Shown here one piece after another: positions 49,117 to 58,137 of a stretch of 64,000 nucleotides of DNA; position 1 is the first letter of the stretch, and every line of letters begins with the position of its first letter. The DNA is from Marilutibacter penaei (lineage in GTDB: Bacteria > Pseudomonadota > Gammaproteobacteria > Xanthomonadales > Xanthomonadaceae), in contig NZ_JACHTE010000004.1 of NCBI RefSeq assembly GCF_014145395.1, positions 1 through 64,000 on the forward strand, in the 5' to 3' direction. A model generated the notes under the pieces. That model ran no database searches. It was not told the DNA's origin and saw only the letters and a list, made by a program, of their open reading frames with translations. The translations under genes were made by a program, and so were the position numbers.

Positions 49117-49450
49117 TCCGCTTCTCCCGTCCCGATCCGGGTTCGACTGTGCGGCAGCGGCAAGGCCCGATCAAGCGCGGCCCGTTATCCGAGGGCGCAT
49201 GAAGCCGGCGTGACCGGCAACCCGGTGACCTGCGCCGGCCCCAGCGCGGCGTGCCCGGCCAGCGCGGTCACCATTGGCGACCTCGCCGCAGGTGTTGCAT
49301 TGGGTCTGCTTGCGCCAACGGCACCGGACAACCGCCTCACGATGGCATTCGACTGCACGGTGCAATAGCGCCCGCCAGTGGCACCGCCGGTGCACGATGC
49401 CTTCAGTGCGCCTGTGCGAGAGTAGCTCTCCCCCTCTTTTGGAGACGCGC
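49117..49450. other. 334-bp gap between amidohydrolase and msrB
   Basis: The region holds the upstream sequences of the two divergent genes. A plus-strand frame at about 49196-49368 reads VTGNPVTCAGPSAACPAS...NRLTMAFDCTVQ and stops. It looks like the tail of an exported protein but has no start, so at most it is a gene remnant. No clear promoter was found. Confidence 0.4.
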
Positions 49451-49897
49451 ATGCTGACCTGGCAGGACGTGATGCGCTTTGCGCGCGAGGGCACCCCCCT
49501 CCCGGACCGGCGCGTTGAGAAGAGCGAGGATGCGTGGCGTCGGCAGCTGACGCCCGACCAGTACCGCGTCACCCGGCAGGCCGCCACGGAGCGACCATTC
49601 AGCGACCCGGCCTGCGGGCTGCTTGAACCCGGTCGCTACCATTGCGTGTGCTGCGACGCGCTGCTGTTCGACGCCGGCAAGAAGTTCGACTCGGGCACCG
49701 GCTGGCCCTCGTTCAGCCAGCCGGCGGCGGCGAATGCAATCGCGTACCGGCTGGACGAAAGCCACGGCATGCAGCGGGTCGAAACGGTATGCAACCAGTG
49801 CGACGCGCATCTCGGGCACGTGTTCCCGGACGGCCCGCCCCCGAGCGGCCTGCGCTACTGCATGAACGCGGTGGCGTTGCGCAAGGCCACCGGGTAG
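49451..49897 (+). CDS. msrB: Peptide-methionine (R)-S-oxide reductase
   Basis: A 148-residue MsrB with the structural zinc cysteines CVCC and CNQC, the substrate motif GTGWPSFSQP, HLGHVFPDGP and the catalytic Cys in LRYCMNAVAL. GGAG lies 6 bases before the ATG. It repairs methionine-R-sulfoxide using thioredoxin, here cytosolic (no signal peptide). Confidence 0.96.
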   Translation: MLTWQDVMRFAREGTPLPDRRVEKSEDAWRRQLTPDQYRVTRQAATERPFSDPACGLLEPGRYHCVCCDALLFDAGKKFDSGTGWPSFSQPAAANAIAYRLDESHGMQRVETVCNQCDAHLGHVFPDGPPPSGLRYCMNAVALRKATG

Positions 49898-50009
49898 CCG
49901 GCGTCCCCGGCGCCAGCCTGTTCACGCTTGCACGGTTCATCGGCAGTCACCCGTGTCGATCCGCCGGTCGCGCAAACACGGGGAGGCTCGCGCGCGCTAA
50001 GGTGGCCCC

Positions 50010-50222
50010 ATGCACGAGTCCCGGCTTACCAGCGCACAGGCGGCAGCACGCTGGCTGCGTGCCCATGCCCTCAGCCTGTGGTTCGGTGGCCTTGGGGTGC
50101 TCGGCATCGCCCGCTTCGCCATCCACGCCATGTCATCGCCGCCAGCGGTGCAGGGCTGGGCGTGGCTGGCGGGCGGCCTGCTGTGCCTGGCCGCAGCGTG
50201 GCGTGCGCGCCCACGGGGCTGA
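50010..50222 (+). CDS. Small membrane protein, unknown
   Basis: A 70-residue frame with AAGG 9 bases before the ATG. It has two hydrophobic segments (about 22-40 and 48-65) and a basic C-terminus (AWRARPRG). I recognise no family. Coding is supported only by the ribosome-binding site, compact membrane layout and position between msrB and phoH. Confidence 0.5.
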   Translation: MHESRLTSAQAAARWLRAHALSLWFGGLGVLGIARFAIHAMSSPPAVQGWAWLAGGLLCLAAAWRARPRG

Positions 50223-50325
50223 ACGCGTGCTGCCCGGTACTTTTGCGAAAATGCCGTACTCGGCGCAAGCTTCGTACTCGCCGCGCGGACGCGCGAGCGT
50301 CCCCTGCCCGGATGACGGATCACGT

Positions 50326-51321
50326 TTGAACGCTTCGACTGCCCGCACGACTGCCACGGATTTCACCTTGCAACCCGACGACGTCGAGCGCCTGGCCAAC
50401 CTCGCGGGGCCGTTCGACGCGCACCTGCGCCAGCTGGAGCTGCGCCTCGGGGTGGAGATCGCCAACCGGGGCCAGGTGTTCCGGGTCACCGGCGCACCCG
50501 CCGCCACTGCGCGTACCGAGCGCCTGCTCCGCCAGTTGTGGGAGGACGCCGCCGTGGAAACCCTGGACGAGGCCGTCATCCATCTTCGGATCGCGGAGAG
50601 CGGGGCCGACCAGGCCTCCCCCGGTTACGTACCCCAGGACGTCAGCATCCGCACCAAGCGGGGCACCGTGCGCGGGCGTGGCGCCAACCAGCAGAAGTAC
50701 CTGCACGCGATCGCGACCCACGACGTCAACTTCGGGATCGGCCCGGCCGGTACGGGCAAGACGTTCCTGGGGGTGGCCAGCGCGGTCGAGGCGCTGAACG
50801 AGGGCCGGGTGCACCGGCTGATCCTGGTCCGCCCCGCGGTGGAGGCCGGCGAGAAACTCGGCTTCCTGCCGGGCGACCTGACCCAGAAGGTCGACCCCTA
50901 CCTGCGCCCGCTGTACGACGCGCTGTACGAGATGCTGGGCGTCGAGAAGGTCGTCAAGCTGCTCGAGAAGAACGTCATCGAGATCGCGCCGCTGGCCTAC
51001 ATGCGCGGGCGCACGCTCAACGATGCCTTCGTGATCCTCGACGAAGCACAGAACACCTCCATCGAGCAGATGAAGATGTTCCTGACCCGGATCGGCCATG
51101 GCAGCACGGCCGTGGTCACCGGCGACATGACCCAGATCGACCTGCCGCGCCACCAGAAATCCGGGCTCAAGGACGCCCTGGAGGTGTTGCGCAACATCGA
51201 CGGCATTTCGTTCACGTTCTTCGAATCGCGCGACGTCGTCCGGCACCCTCTGGTGGCGCGGATCGTCAACGCCTACGATGCACGCGACGCTTCGGATTCC
51301 GAAACCGGCCCCAAGGGCTGA
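50326..51321 (+). CDS. ybeZ: PhoH-like ATPase (YbeZ)
   Basis: A 331-residue PhoH-family P-loop ATPase. An N-terminal KH-like region (about 15-80) is followed by Walker A GPAGTGKT at 139-146 and the Walker B/DEAQ box VILDEAQNTS. ARCs such as VVTGDMTQIDLP complete the core. The start is taken as TTG at 50326 (GGA upstream) because NASTARTTATDFTLQPDD matches family N-termini; an ATG at 50251 would add 25 residues. It partners YbeY in rRNA processing and ribosome quality control, and ybeY follows after 7 bp. Confidence 0.93.
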   Translation: MNASTARTTATDFTLQPDDVERLANLAGPFDAHLRQLELRLGVEIANRGQVFRVTGAPAATARTERLLRQLWEDAAVETLDEAVIHLRIAESGADQASPGYVPQDVSIRTKRGTVRGRGANQQKYLHAIATHDVNFGIGPAGTGKTFLGVASAVEALNEGRVHRLILVRPAVEAGEKLGFLPGDLTQKVDPYLRPLYDALYEMLGVEKVVKLLEKNVIEIAPLAYMRGRTLNDAFVILDEAQNTSIEQMKMFLTRIGHGSTAVVTGDMTQIDLPRHQKSGLKDALEVLRNIDGISFTFFESRDVVRHPLVARIVNAYDARDASDSETGPKG

Positions 51322-51328
51322 GCCGACC

Positions 51329-51811
51329 ATGACCCGCGGTCCCGTCCGACTCGATGTCAGCATCACCTACGGCCTGCCCCGCAAGGGCGTGCCGGCCGCG
51401 CAGAGCTTCCGCAAGTGGGTGGCCGCCGCACTTGAGGGCCGCATCCGCGAAGCCGACCTCGCGATCCGGCTGGTCGACGTGCGCGAGGGCCGCGCGCTGA
51501 ACCGCCACTACCGGGGCAAGGACTACGCCACGAACGTCCTGAGCTTTCCGGCCGAGGTGCCCGAGGGCCTGCCGAAGAACGTCCGCTTCCCGCTGCTCGG
51601 CGACCTGGTGATCTGTGCGCCCGTGGTCGCCCGCGAGGCCCGTGAACAGGCCAAGCCGCTCGCCGCCCACTACGCCCACATGACGGTCCACGGCGCCCTG
51701 CACCTGCTCGGCTGGGACCACGAGGACGACACCGAAGCCACCGCGATGGAGCAGCTGGAGCGGGATATCCTGGGGACGCTCGGGATTGCCGACCCCTACC
51801 CCGACGCCTGA
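51329..51811 (+). CDS. ybeY: Endoribonuclease YbeY
   Basis: A 160-residue metallo-endoribonuclease for 16S rRNA 3'-end maturation and ribosome quality control. The zinc motif is H121-x3-H125-x5-H131 (HGALHLLGWDH). The upstream TNVLSFPAEVP and LLGDLVICAPVV segments are typical. Confidence 0.97.
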   Translation: MTRGPVRLDVSITYGLPRKGVPAAQSFRKWVAAALEGRIREADLAIRLVDVREGRALNRHYRGKDYATNVLSFPAEVPEGLPKNVRFPLLGDLVICAPVVAREAREQAKPLAAHYAHMTVHGALHLLGWDHEDDTEATAMEQLERDILGTLGIADPYPDA

Positions 51812-51888
51812 GGCGCCGGGCGCGCACGACGCCCGCTCCTGCGCTAGACTCGCCCCGACGCCCAACCCCCGCGGGCGTTTCAACCGAC

Positions 51889-52770
51889 ATGATGTCCGAG
51901 GACGACAGTAGTACCCCATCGCTCGATACCACCGACCGGCCGGCCGAGAAACGGCGGTCGTGGCTGGACAGGATCAGTTCGGCCCTTTCGGGCGAACCCA
52001 CCACCCGCGAAGACCTGGTCGAACTGCTGCGCGATGCACAGGCCGATGGCCTGGTCGCCGCCGATACGCTCGCGATGATGGAAGGCGCGATCAGCGTCTC
52101 CGACATGAGCGTGGGCGACGTGATGATCCCGCGCTCGCAGATGGTGGTCCTGGCCGCCGACGAACCCCTGCAGGCCCTGCTGAGGCAGGTGGTCGAATCC
52201 GGCCACTCGCGTTTCCCGGTGCATGGCGACGACAAGGACGAGATCCTCGGCATCCTGCTGGCCAAGGACCTGCTGCGGCTGATGGTGGACGACGGTGCGC
52301 CGGAGGGCATCCACGCGCTGATCCGGCCGGCGGTGCTGATCCCCGAATCCAAGCGCCTCGACGTGCTGCTGCGCGAGTTCCGCCTCAGCCGCAACCACAT
52401 GGCGATCGTCATCGACGAGTACGGCGGCGTGGCCGGCCTCCTCACCATCGAGGACGTATTGGAACAGATCGTCGGCGAGATCGACGACGAACACGACGAC
52501 GCCGAGGACCCGGATGCCCTGATCGCCGCCCAGGCCGACGGCCAGTACGTGGTCGACGCGCTGACGCCGATCGAGGATTTCAACGAGCGCTTCGGCGCGG
52601 ACTTCGACGACGACGAGTACGACACGATCGGGGGCCTGGTGATCGCCGCGATCGGCCATCTGCCCGAGGCCGGCGAGGAGCTGACCCTGGGCCGCTTCGT
52701 GTTCCGCGTGTCCAGCGCGGACGCACGACGCGTGCACGCCTTCCATGTCGGGATCCTGGGTGATGCGTGA
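51889..52770 (+). CDS. ybeX: CorC/YbeX family protein with CBS pair
   Basis: A 293-residue cytosolic protein with two CBS domains (about 70-195: VGDVMIPRSQMVVL, GHSRFPVHGDDKDEILGILLAKDLL, NHMAIVIDEYGGVAGLLTIEDVLEQIVGEI). A CorC_HlyC transporter-associated domain is at the C-terminus (RFVFRVSSADARRV). It is usually linked to Mg/Co homeostasis and ribosome maturation. It is 77 bp after ybeY and overlaps the next gene by 8 bp. Confidence 0.95.
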   Translation: MMSEDDSSTPSLDTTDRPAEKRRSWLDRISSALSGEPTTREDLVELLRDAQADGLVAADTLAMMEGAISVSDMSVGDVMIPRSQMVVLAADEPLQALLRQVVESGHSRFPVHGDDKDEILGILLAKDLLRLMVDDGAPEGIHALIRPAVLIPESKRLDVLLREFRLSRNHMAIVIDEYGGVAGLLTIEDVLEQIVGEIDDEHDDAEDPDALIAAQADGQYVVDALTPIEDFNERFGADFDDDEYDTIGGLVIAAIGHLPEAGEELTLGRFVFRVSSADARRVHAFHVGILGDA

Positions 52771-53998
52771 TGCGGCCCGACGCATCGCCCCGCGACTGAT
52801 CGGCCTGCTCCTGCTGTTGCTGGCCTGCGGGTTCGCAGGGGCCAGCACCCCGGATCCCGCCCCACCGGCGGACGCCTCCGCCCCGCGCATCGGCGTCGCC
52901 ACGATGCAGCCGGGCGAGATCTTCTTCGAGCGCTTCGGGCACAACGCGCTGGTGGTCGAGGACGCCTCCACGGGCGAACGGACCTCCTACAACTTCGGCT
53001 TCTTCGATCCCGACGAGCCCGGCTTCATCATGCGCTTCGTACGCGGCGACATGCGATACCGGCTGGCGGCCCTGCCCTTTGGCCAGGACCTGCGCTACTA
53101 CGAGGAGGTCGGCCGCGGCGTCTCGATCCAATGGCTCGACCTGGACGATGCTCAGGCGCGCGGGCTCGCGGAGGCACTGTCGGCCAATGCGCAGCCCGAG
53201 AATGCCTACTACCGGTACGACTACTTCCTCGACAACTGTTCCACCCGGGTGCGCGACGCGATCGACGCGGCGCTGGGCGGCGCCCTGGCGCGGCAGACGC
53301 AGGGACGCTCCCATGGCACCACCTTCCGCAGCGAAGCCGTGCGCCTGGCATCGCCGGCACCCTGGATGTGGCTGGGTTTCGACCTAGGCCTGGGCCCACT
53401 GGCTGACCGGCCACAGCCGCTCTGGGGTGAATCCTTCGTGCCGATGCGACTGGCGTCGGCCCTCGACGAGGTCGGGAACCCGGCCACCGGCCGGCCGCTG
53501 GTCGCGTCGGCAACCGCATTGTTGCCGCAGCGACTGCCGCCGGAACCGTTCGAGGCTCCCCGGCGCTGGTGGCCATGGGCGCTCGCCGGCATCCTGATCG
53601 GCGCGGCCTGCGCCCTCGCGGGACCGCGGATGCCGCGCACGGTCGCGGCCATTGCCTTGCCGTTCTGGGCCATCTGCGGCGTACTCGGTGCGCTGATGCT
53701 TTTCATCTGGTTCGGAACCGAGCACCGCTTCGGATGGGCGAACCGCAATCTGTTCCTGCTGAGTCCCCTGTGCTGGTTGCTGCTGCCCGGCGGCATCCGC
53801 CTGTTGCGGGGACGGGCGGCGGGTCGGCTGTTCGGACTCCTGCTCGCGGCGGTGGCGACGCTGCCCGTCGTCGCCCTGTTCTTCTACTGGCTCCCCGTCA
53901 TTCCGCAACAGAACCTGCGCTGGATCGTGCTGTTCGGCCCGATCCATGCCGGGCTCTGGTGGGCATTCCGGCAATCGGCGCGGACGCGGCTGCGCTGA
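52763..53998 (+). CDS. DUF4105/Lnb-type periplasmic-domain membrane protein
   Basis: A 411-residue protein. An N-terminal signal/anchor (about 12-28) is followed by a periplasmic domain of the DUF4105 (Lnb N-terminal) family. H60 in ERFGHNALVVED and C159 in YDYFLDNCSTRVRD form the likely Cys-His pair. About five membrane helices follow (near 270-287, 293-316, 327-344, 355-378, 384-401). It overlaps ybeX by 8 bp and so is part of ybeZ-ybeY-ybeX, in the place where lnt (lipoprotein N-acyltransferase) often sits. From memory, Lnb of Bdellovibrio replaces Lnt; a lipoprotein acylation role here is inference. Confidence 0.82.
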   Translation: MRDAARRIAPRLIGLLLLLLACGFAGASTPDPAPPADASAPRIGVATMQPGEIFFERFGHNALVVEDASTGERTSYNFGFFDPDEPGFIMRFVRGDMRYRLAALPFGQDLRYYEEVGRGVSIQWLDLDDAQARGLAEALSANAQPENAYYRYDYFLDNCSTRVRDAIDAALGGALARQTQGRSHGTTFRSEAVRLASPAPWMWLGFDLGLGPLADRPQPLWGESFVPMRLASALDEVGNPATGRPLVASATALLPQRLPPEPFEAPRRWWPWALAGILIGAACALAGPRMPRTVAAIALPFWAICGVLGALMLFIWFGTEHRFGWANRNLFLLSPLCWLLLPGGIRLLRGRAAGRLFGLLLAAVATLPVVALFFYWLPVIPQQNLRWIVLFGPIHAGLWWAFRQSARTRLR

Positions 53999-54040
53999 GC
54001 CCGGCTTGTCGCCCGTCGCGCCGGGCGGCAGGATGGCGTC

Positions 54041-55030
54041 ATGAGCACCCTCGATCCCGGCTGCGTCGTCAACTGCAGCGCCTACGACCGCGATGGCACG
54101 CGGCGCGACATCACCCTCGAGGATATTCCCGCGGCATTGGCCGATACGTCGCAGGGGTTCGTCTGGGTCGGCCTCTACCAGCCCGACGAGGCACTGCTGG
54201 AGCGCCTGCAGGACGTCTTCGACCTGCACGACCTCGCGGTGGAGGACGCCCACAACGCCCACCAGCGTTCCAAGATCGAAGGCTACGGCAGCTCGTTGTT
54301 CGTCGCGCTGCGCACCGCCCAGCGGGTCGACGACACGTTCGGCTTCGGCGAGACGCAGATCTTCGTGGGCGAACGCTACTTCATCACCGTCCGCCATGGC
54401 GCATCGATCAGTTACGCACCGGCCAGGGCCAGGATGGAGCGCGAACCGGAACTGCTCCGCCACGGACCGGGCGCCGCGCTTTACGCGGTGCTGGACATGA
54501 TCGTCGACAACTACCGCCCGATCGTCGACGAGTTCGATGCCGAACTGAACCTGCTCGAACGCGACATCCTGGGGGAAACCTTCCACCCCCGCGTCGTGCG
54601 CAGGCTGTACACGCTGAAGCGCGAACTCACCCGGCTGCGCATGTCGATGTCACCGCTGCAGGACATCCTTGGGCAGCTCAGCCGCACCCGCCACGGGCTG
54701 ATCGACGACGACATCCAACCGTACTTCCGCGACGTGCTCGACCACGTCCTGCGGATGAGCGAGACCACCGACATGCTGCGCGAGATGCTGACCGCCGCGG
54801 TCAGCACCAACCTGTCGCTGGTGACCGTGCAGCAGGGCGAGACCGTCAAGCGGCTGGGCGCCTGGGCAGCCCTGCTCGCCGCGCCGACCCTCGTGACCAG
54901 CTGGTACGGCATGAACTTCGCGCACATGCCGGAACTGCAGGGTCGGCATAGCTACGCGCTGCTGATCGCCATCGTGGCCGGCACGAGCTACGCGCTGTAT
55001 CGCCTGTTCCGGCGTGTCGGCTGGCTGTAG
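54041..55030 (+). CDS. corA: Magnesium/cobalt transporter CorA
   Basis: A 329-residue CorA-family channel. A large cytosolic N-terminal domain with long helices (about 1-265) is followed by two C-terminal membrane helices. The selectivity motif GMN sits between them (WYGMNFAHMPEL). It lies 42 bp after the DUF4105 gene. Confidence 0.96.
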   Translation: MSTLDPGCVVNCSAYDRDGTRRDITLEDIPAALADTSQGFVWVGLYQPDEALLERLQDVFDLHDLAVEDAHNAHQRSKIEGYGSSLFVALRTAQRVDDTFGFGETQIFVGERYFITVRHGASISYAPARARMEREPELLRHGPGAALYAVLDMIVDNYRPIVDEFDAELNLLERDILGETFHPRVVRRLYTLKRELTRLRMSMSPLQDILGQLSRTRHGLIDDDIQPYFRDVLDHVLRMSETTDMLREMLTAAVSTNLSLVTVQQGETVKRLGAWAALLAAPTLVTSWYGMNFAHMPELQGRHSYALLIAIVAGTSYALYRLFRRVGWL

Positions 55031-55042
55031 CGCGCAACCGGC

Positions 55043-56041
55043 TCAGGACCCAGGGGCAGCGGCCAGCCGGGTGGCCAGCGCCTCCAGCGCCGCGCGCCCG
55101 ACCGGCTCGTCCGCCAGAAGCGGCACTTCGTGGCGCGGGACGCCCGGTAACGCACGTGCCAGCGTCTCGAGGTGCCCCGCTTCCATCGCCGCGCGCCCCG
55201 CCAGCAGCGCCCCGGCATCAGTGGGCGAACGTCGATTGACGACCAGTGCCCCGACATCGATGCCGCTGCGGCGCAGTTGCGCATGCAGTTCGATGGTCTC
55301 GAGTACGGGCAGCCGTTCGGCCGTCAGGACGATCACGAAGGCCGTCAACCCGGCGTCCGAGAGGCTCGCGCGCAGGTGATCGAAGCGATGCCGCCGGCGC
55401 TGGAGCATGGCGCGAATCCGGTCGTCGCGCGATGCCGCGCCCTCGTCGTCACCGCCCACGACCCGCCGGCCCATGGGATCGTCCTTGCCCAGGCCGCGCA
55501 GCACATCGCCGAGGTGGCGACTGCGCTCGTGCCGCTGCAGCATGCCGTCGACCCAGGCCTGCATCATCTCGGGCAAGGCCATCAGGCGTGCGGTGTGGCC
55601 CGACGGCGCGGTGTCGAACACCAGCAGGTCGTGCGTCCCGAGCCCCTCCTCGACCAGTTCGGCCATGCGCTCCAGCAACGCCGCTTCGTGCATGCCCGGC
55701 GTGTCCATCGACAGGGCCATGTGCTTGTCGACCTCTCCGGACAGGTGGCGCGGCATCAGCGTGCGAAGCGCGACCCCGACCTCGTCCAGATGCGCGCGCG
55801 CGGTCTGCTCGGGATCGAGCTCCAGCCCATCGAGGTTGGGCGCGAGCCGCCGGACGCGATCACCGACCTCGCACCGCCACAGGTGCCCAAGGTTATGGGC
55901 CGGATCGGTGGACACCAGCAGTACGCGACGCCCTTCCGATGCCGCCGCCACGGCCACGCCCGCGGCGACCGTGGTCTTGCCGACGCCCCCCTTCCCGCCG
56001 AGGAACAGGATGCGCCGCCGCCGCGCGAGCTCCAGCAACAT
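55043..56041 (-). CDS. ArsA/Get3-like ATPase
   Basis: A 332-residue single-domain ATPase of the ArsA/Get3 type. The deviant Walker A GGKGGVGKT is at 15-23, followed by LLVSTDPAHNLGHL (switch I) and VFDTAPSGHTARLM (switch II). I see no paired metalloid-binding cysteines, so arsenite export is unlikely. The TTG three codons upstream overlaps the preceding stop; I chose the ATG at 56041. It is the third gene of cstA-CC protein-ATPase and probably works with them. Confidence 0.88.
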   Translation of the reverse strand: MLLELARRRRILFLGGKGGVGKTTVAAGVAVAAASEGRRVLLVSTDPAHNLGHLWRCEVGDRVRRLAPNLDGLELDPEQTARAHLDEVGVALRTLMPRHLSGEVDKHMALSMDTPGMHEAALLERMAELVEEGLGTHDLLVFDTAPSGHTARLMALPEMMQAWVDGMLQRHERSRHLGDVLRGLGKDDPMGRRVVGGDDEGAASRDDRIRAMLQRRRHRFDHLRASLSDAGLTAFVIVLTAERLPVLETIELHAQLRRSGIDVGALVVNRRSPTDAGALLAGRAAMEAGHLETLARALPGVPRHEVPLLADEPVGRAALEALATRLAAAPGS

Positions 56042-56046
56042 CGCGC

Positions 56047-56328
56047 TCAACAGCAGCCGACGTGGTCCAGCGGTGAGCGCTCCATGCCCATGCGGCGATG
56101 CCAGTCATGGAAGCGCTCGTACATCACGGGCATCAACTCCAGGGTGTAGCAGGCGGCCGGGTTGGGGACGCCCAGCGTCTCCGCGAACACCAGCAGCATG
56201 AACAGGTCGTCCTCGTCGCGCTGCGCGCGTGCGAACGTCGCGCGGTAAGGCGCTACGTAGAACTCGCGCAGGCCGGACGACAGCCGCGCGGCCAGGGATT
56301 GCCCACCCCGGGCCTGCGATCGCTTCAT
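56047..56328 (-). CDS. Small CstA-linked protein ending in Cys-Cys (cory-CC-star type)
   Basis: A 93-residue soluble protein: a basic N-terminus, a REFYVAPYRATFARAQRDEDDLFMLLVFAE central region, NPAACYTLEL, and a C-terminal GCC. Its ATG overlaps the cstA stop by 4 bp. The E. coli cstA partner YbdD also ends in CC, as I recall. NCBI uses the name cory-CC-star for small proteins of this kind near cstA; I assign it from memory. The function is unknown, and a role with the CstA permease and the ATPase is inferred. Confidence 0.8.
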   Translation of the reverse strand: MKRSQARGGQSLAARLSSGLREFYVAPYRATFARAQRDEDDLFMLLVFAETLGVPNPAACYTLELMPVMYERFHDWHRRMGMERSPLDHVGCC

Positions 56329-58004
56329 CCGCGGGCTTCGTCCACGACGGCCGGCCCCGCTCCCCTTGCCATCGCACCGATCGCTTCGAAGGCCACCCAC
56401 AGCGCGGCCACCAGGATCACCACGTCCATGCCCAGCAGCAGCCACTTCTGCTCGTTGTAGAACTGTCCGAGCTGCACCAGCAGCGCGAACAGCGACATGA
56501 CCAGCAGGAAAGCCAGCGGGATCGCGGTGAACCAGACCGATCGCCGCTGCTTGATCAGGATCACCGACAGGATGGCCAGGGTGAGGCCGGCCAGGAGCTG
56601 GTTGGTCGTCCCGAACAGCGGCCAGATGACCATGCCGCCCGCCCCGTCGCCGCCCGCACCGAAGGCAAGCGCGAGGCAGAAGCCCAGGGCCACTACGGTG
56701 GACACGGTGGCGTTCTGCAGCGGCTTGATGCCAACGATTTCGCCCGCCTCCTGCACGACGTAGCGCTGCAGGCGGAGCCCGGTATCCATGGTGGTGGCGG
56801 CGAACAGGATCGCCATCACCGAGAGGATGGTCGCGCCCAGGCCGGGATCCAGCCCGAGCCCGTTGGCGAGGATGTTGCCGCCGCCGTTGACGAAGGCGAC
56901 CACGCCGCCCGAGCCGAACTTGTCGTACACGCCCTGCCACTCGCCCAAGGTGGCGAAGCCGGCGGTGCAGGCGATGATCGCGGCCAGCGCCAGCATGCCC
57001 TCGCCGATCGCGCCGAAGTAGCCGACGAAGCGCGCGTCGGTCTCCTTGTCGAGCTGCTTGGAACTGGTGCCCGATGCCACCAGGCCATGGAAGCCACTGA
57101 TCGCGCCGCAGGCGATCGTCACGAACAACAGCGGCACGATGCCGGGCGTCCCGTCAGGCACGTCGGCGTTGACGGCCGGCGCGACGATCGTCGGGTGGAA
57201 GAACAGCGTGGCCGCGTACATCAGCCCAAGGCCGACGAACAGCTGCAGGCCATTGATGTAGTCGCGCGGCTGCAGCAGCACCCACACCGGCAGCAGCGAT
57301 GCGATGCCCGCGTAGGCGAACAGCAGGATGATCCACTGCGCCTTCGGACCGAAGCCCAACACCGATTCCGGCAGGGTGACCGGATACGCCTGGCCGAGGA
57401 AGATCAGCGCGTACAGCACGACGACGCCGATGATCGACGGCCACAGCAGCGGCACCTTGAACCGGTAGATCGCCTGGCCGATGAACAGCGCCACCACGAT
57501 CGCGCCCCAGGTCGGGATCACCGAGGCCGGGTTCGCGACGAGCAGGTTGGAGATCACCACCGCGAAGGCCGCGTTGACCATCAGCAGCAGCAGGAAGATC
57601 ACGACGAGGAACAGGTTGCGCGCGCGGTTGCCGATCACCGTGCCGGTCAGCGTGCCGATCGACTTGCCCTTGTTGCGGACGCTGGCCCACAGCGCGCCGA
57701 AATCGTGGATGCCGGCGAAGAACACCGTGCCCAGGGTCACCCACAGGAACGCCGGCAGCCAGCCCCAGATCACCGCGATCGCCGGGCCGACGATCGGCGC
57801 GGCACCCGCCACCGACGTGAAGTGATGCCCCCACAGCACGAACTTGTTGGTGGGCACGAAGTCGATGTCGTCGCGCATCGAATGCGCGGGGGTGACGTAG
57901 TTCGGGTCGAGCCGGTAGATCTTCTCGGCGATGAACTTCGAGTAGAAGAAGAAGCCCAGCGCCATGGTGGCCAGGCCAATCAGCATCAGGACGACGGCAT
58001 TCAC
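56325..58004 (-). CDS. cstA: Carbon starvation protein CstA (pyruvate/peptide permease)
   Basis: A 559-residue integral membrane protein of the CstA family with many hydrophobic segments. The N-terminal signature DDIDFVPTNKFVLWGHHFTSVAGAAPIVGPAIAV is complete, as is the mid region GAISGFHGLVASGTSSKQL. It is the shorter class (E. coli CstA ~701). The start is GTG, with a strong AGGAGG 9-10 bases upstream. Family members import pyruvate and are induced by carbon starvation through CRP, but I found no convincing CRP site in the 167-bp upstream gap. Confidence 0.95.
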   Translation of the reverse strand: MNAVVLMLIGLATMALGFFFYSKFIAEKIYRLDPNYVTPAHSMRDDIDFVPTNKFVLWGHHFTSVAGAAPIVGPAIAVIWGWLPAFLWVTLGTVFFAGIHDFGALWASVRNKGKSIGTLTGTVIGNRARNLFLVVIFLLLLMVNAAFAVVISNLLVANPASVIPTWGAIVVALFIGQAIYRFKVPLLWPSIIGVVVLYALIFLGQAYPVTLPESVLGFGPKAQWIILLFAYAGIASLLPVWVLLQPRDYINGLQLFVGLGLMYAATLFFHPTIVAPAVNADVPDGTPGIVPLLFVTIACGAISGFHGLVASGTSSKQLDKETDARFVGYFGAIGEGMLALAAIIACTAGFATLGEWQGVYDKFGSGGVVAFVNGGGNILANGLGLDPGLGATILSVMAILFAATTMDTGLRLQRYVVQEAGEIVGIKPLQNATVSTVVALGFCLALAFGAGGDGAGGMVIWPLFGTTNQLLAGLTLAILSVILIKQRRSVWFTAIPLAFLLVMSLFALLVQLGQFYNEQKWLLLGMDVVILVAALWVAFEAIGAMARGAGPAVVDEARG

Positions 58005-58137
58005 GGCGGACCCCTCCTCATCGGCTGCGACGGCCCTCCGCCGTCACCGGGTCGAGCATGGTCGCTCCCCCGCCGGATTGGAAGCACGACCGGCAAAGTC
58101 GCGGCGCATTCCGACTAAAGTTGCACCGTGGGGCGTC

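Noticed and set aside
55043-56041. Arsenite-export ATPase ArsA
   Set aside because: It is single-domain, I see no metalloid-binding cysteine set, and there is no arsB, arsD or arsR nearby; cstA is the neighbour.
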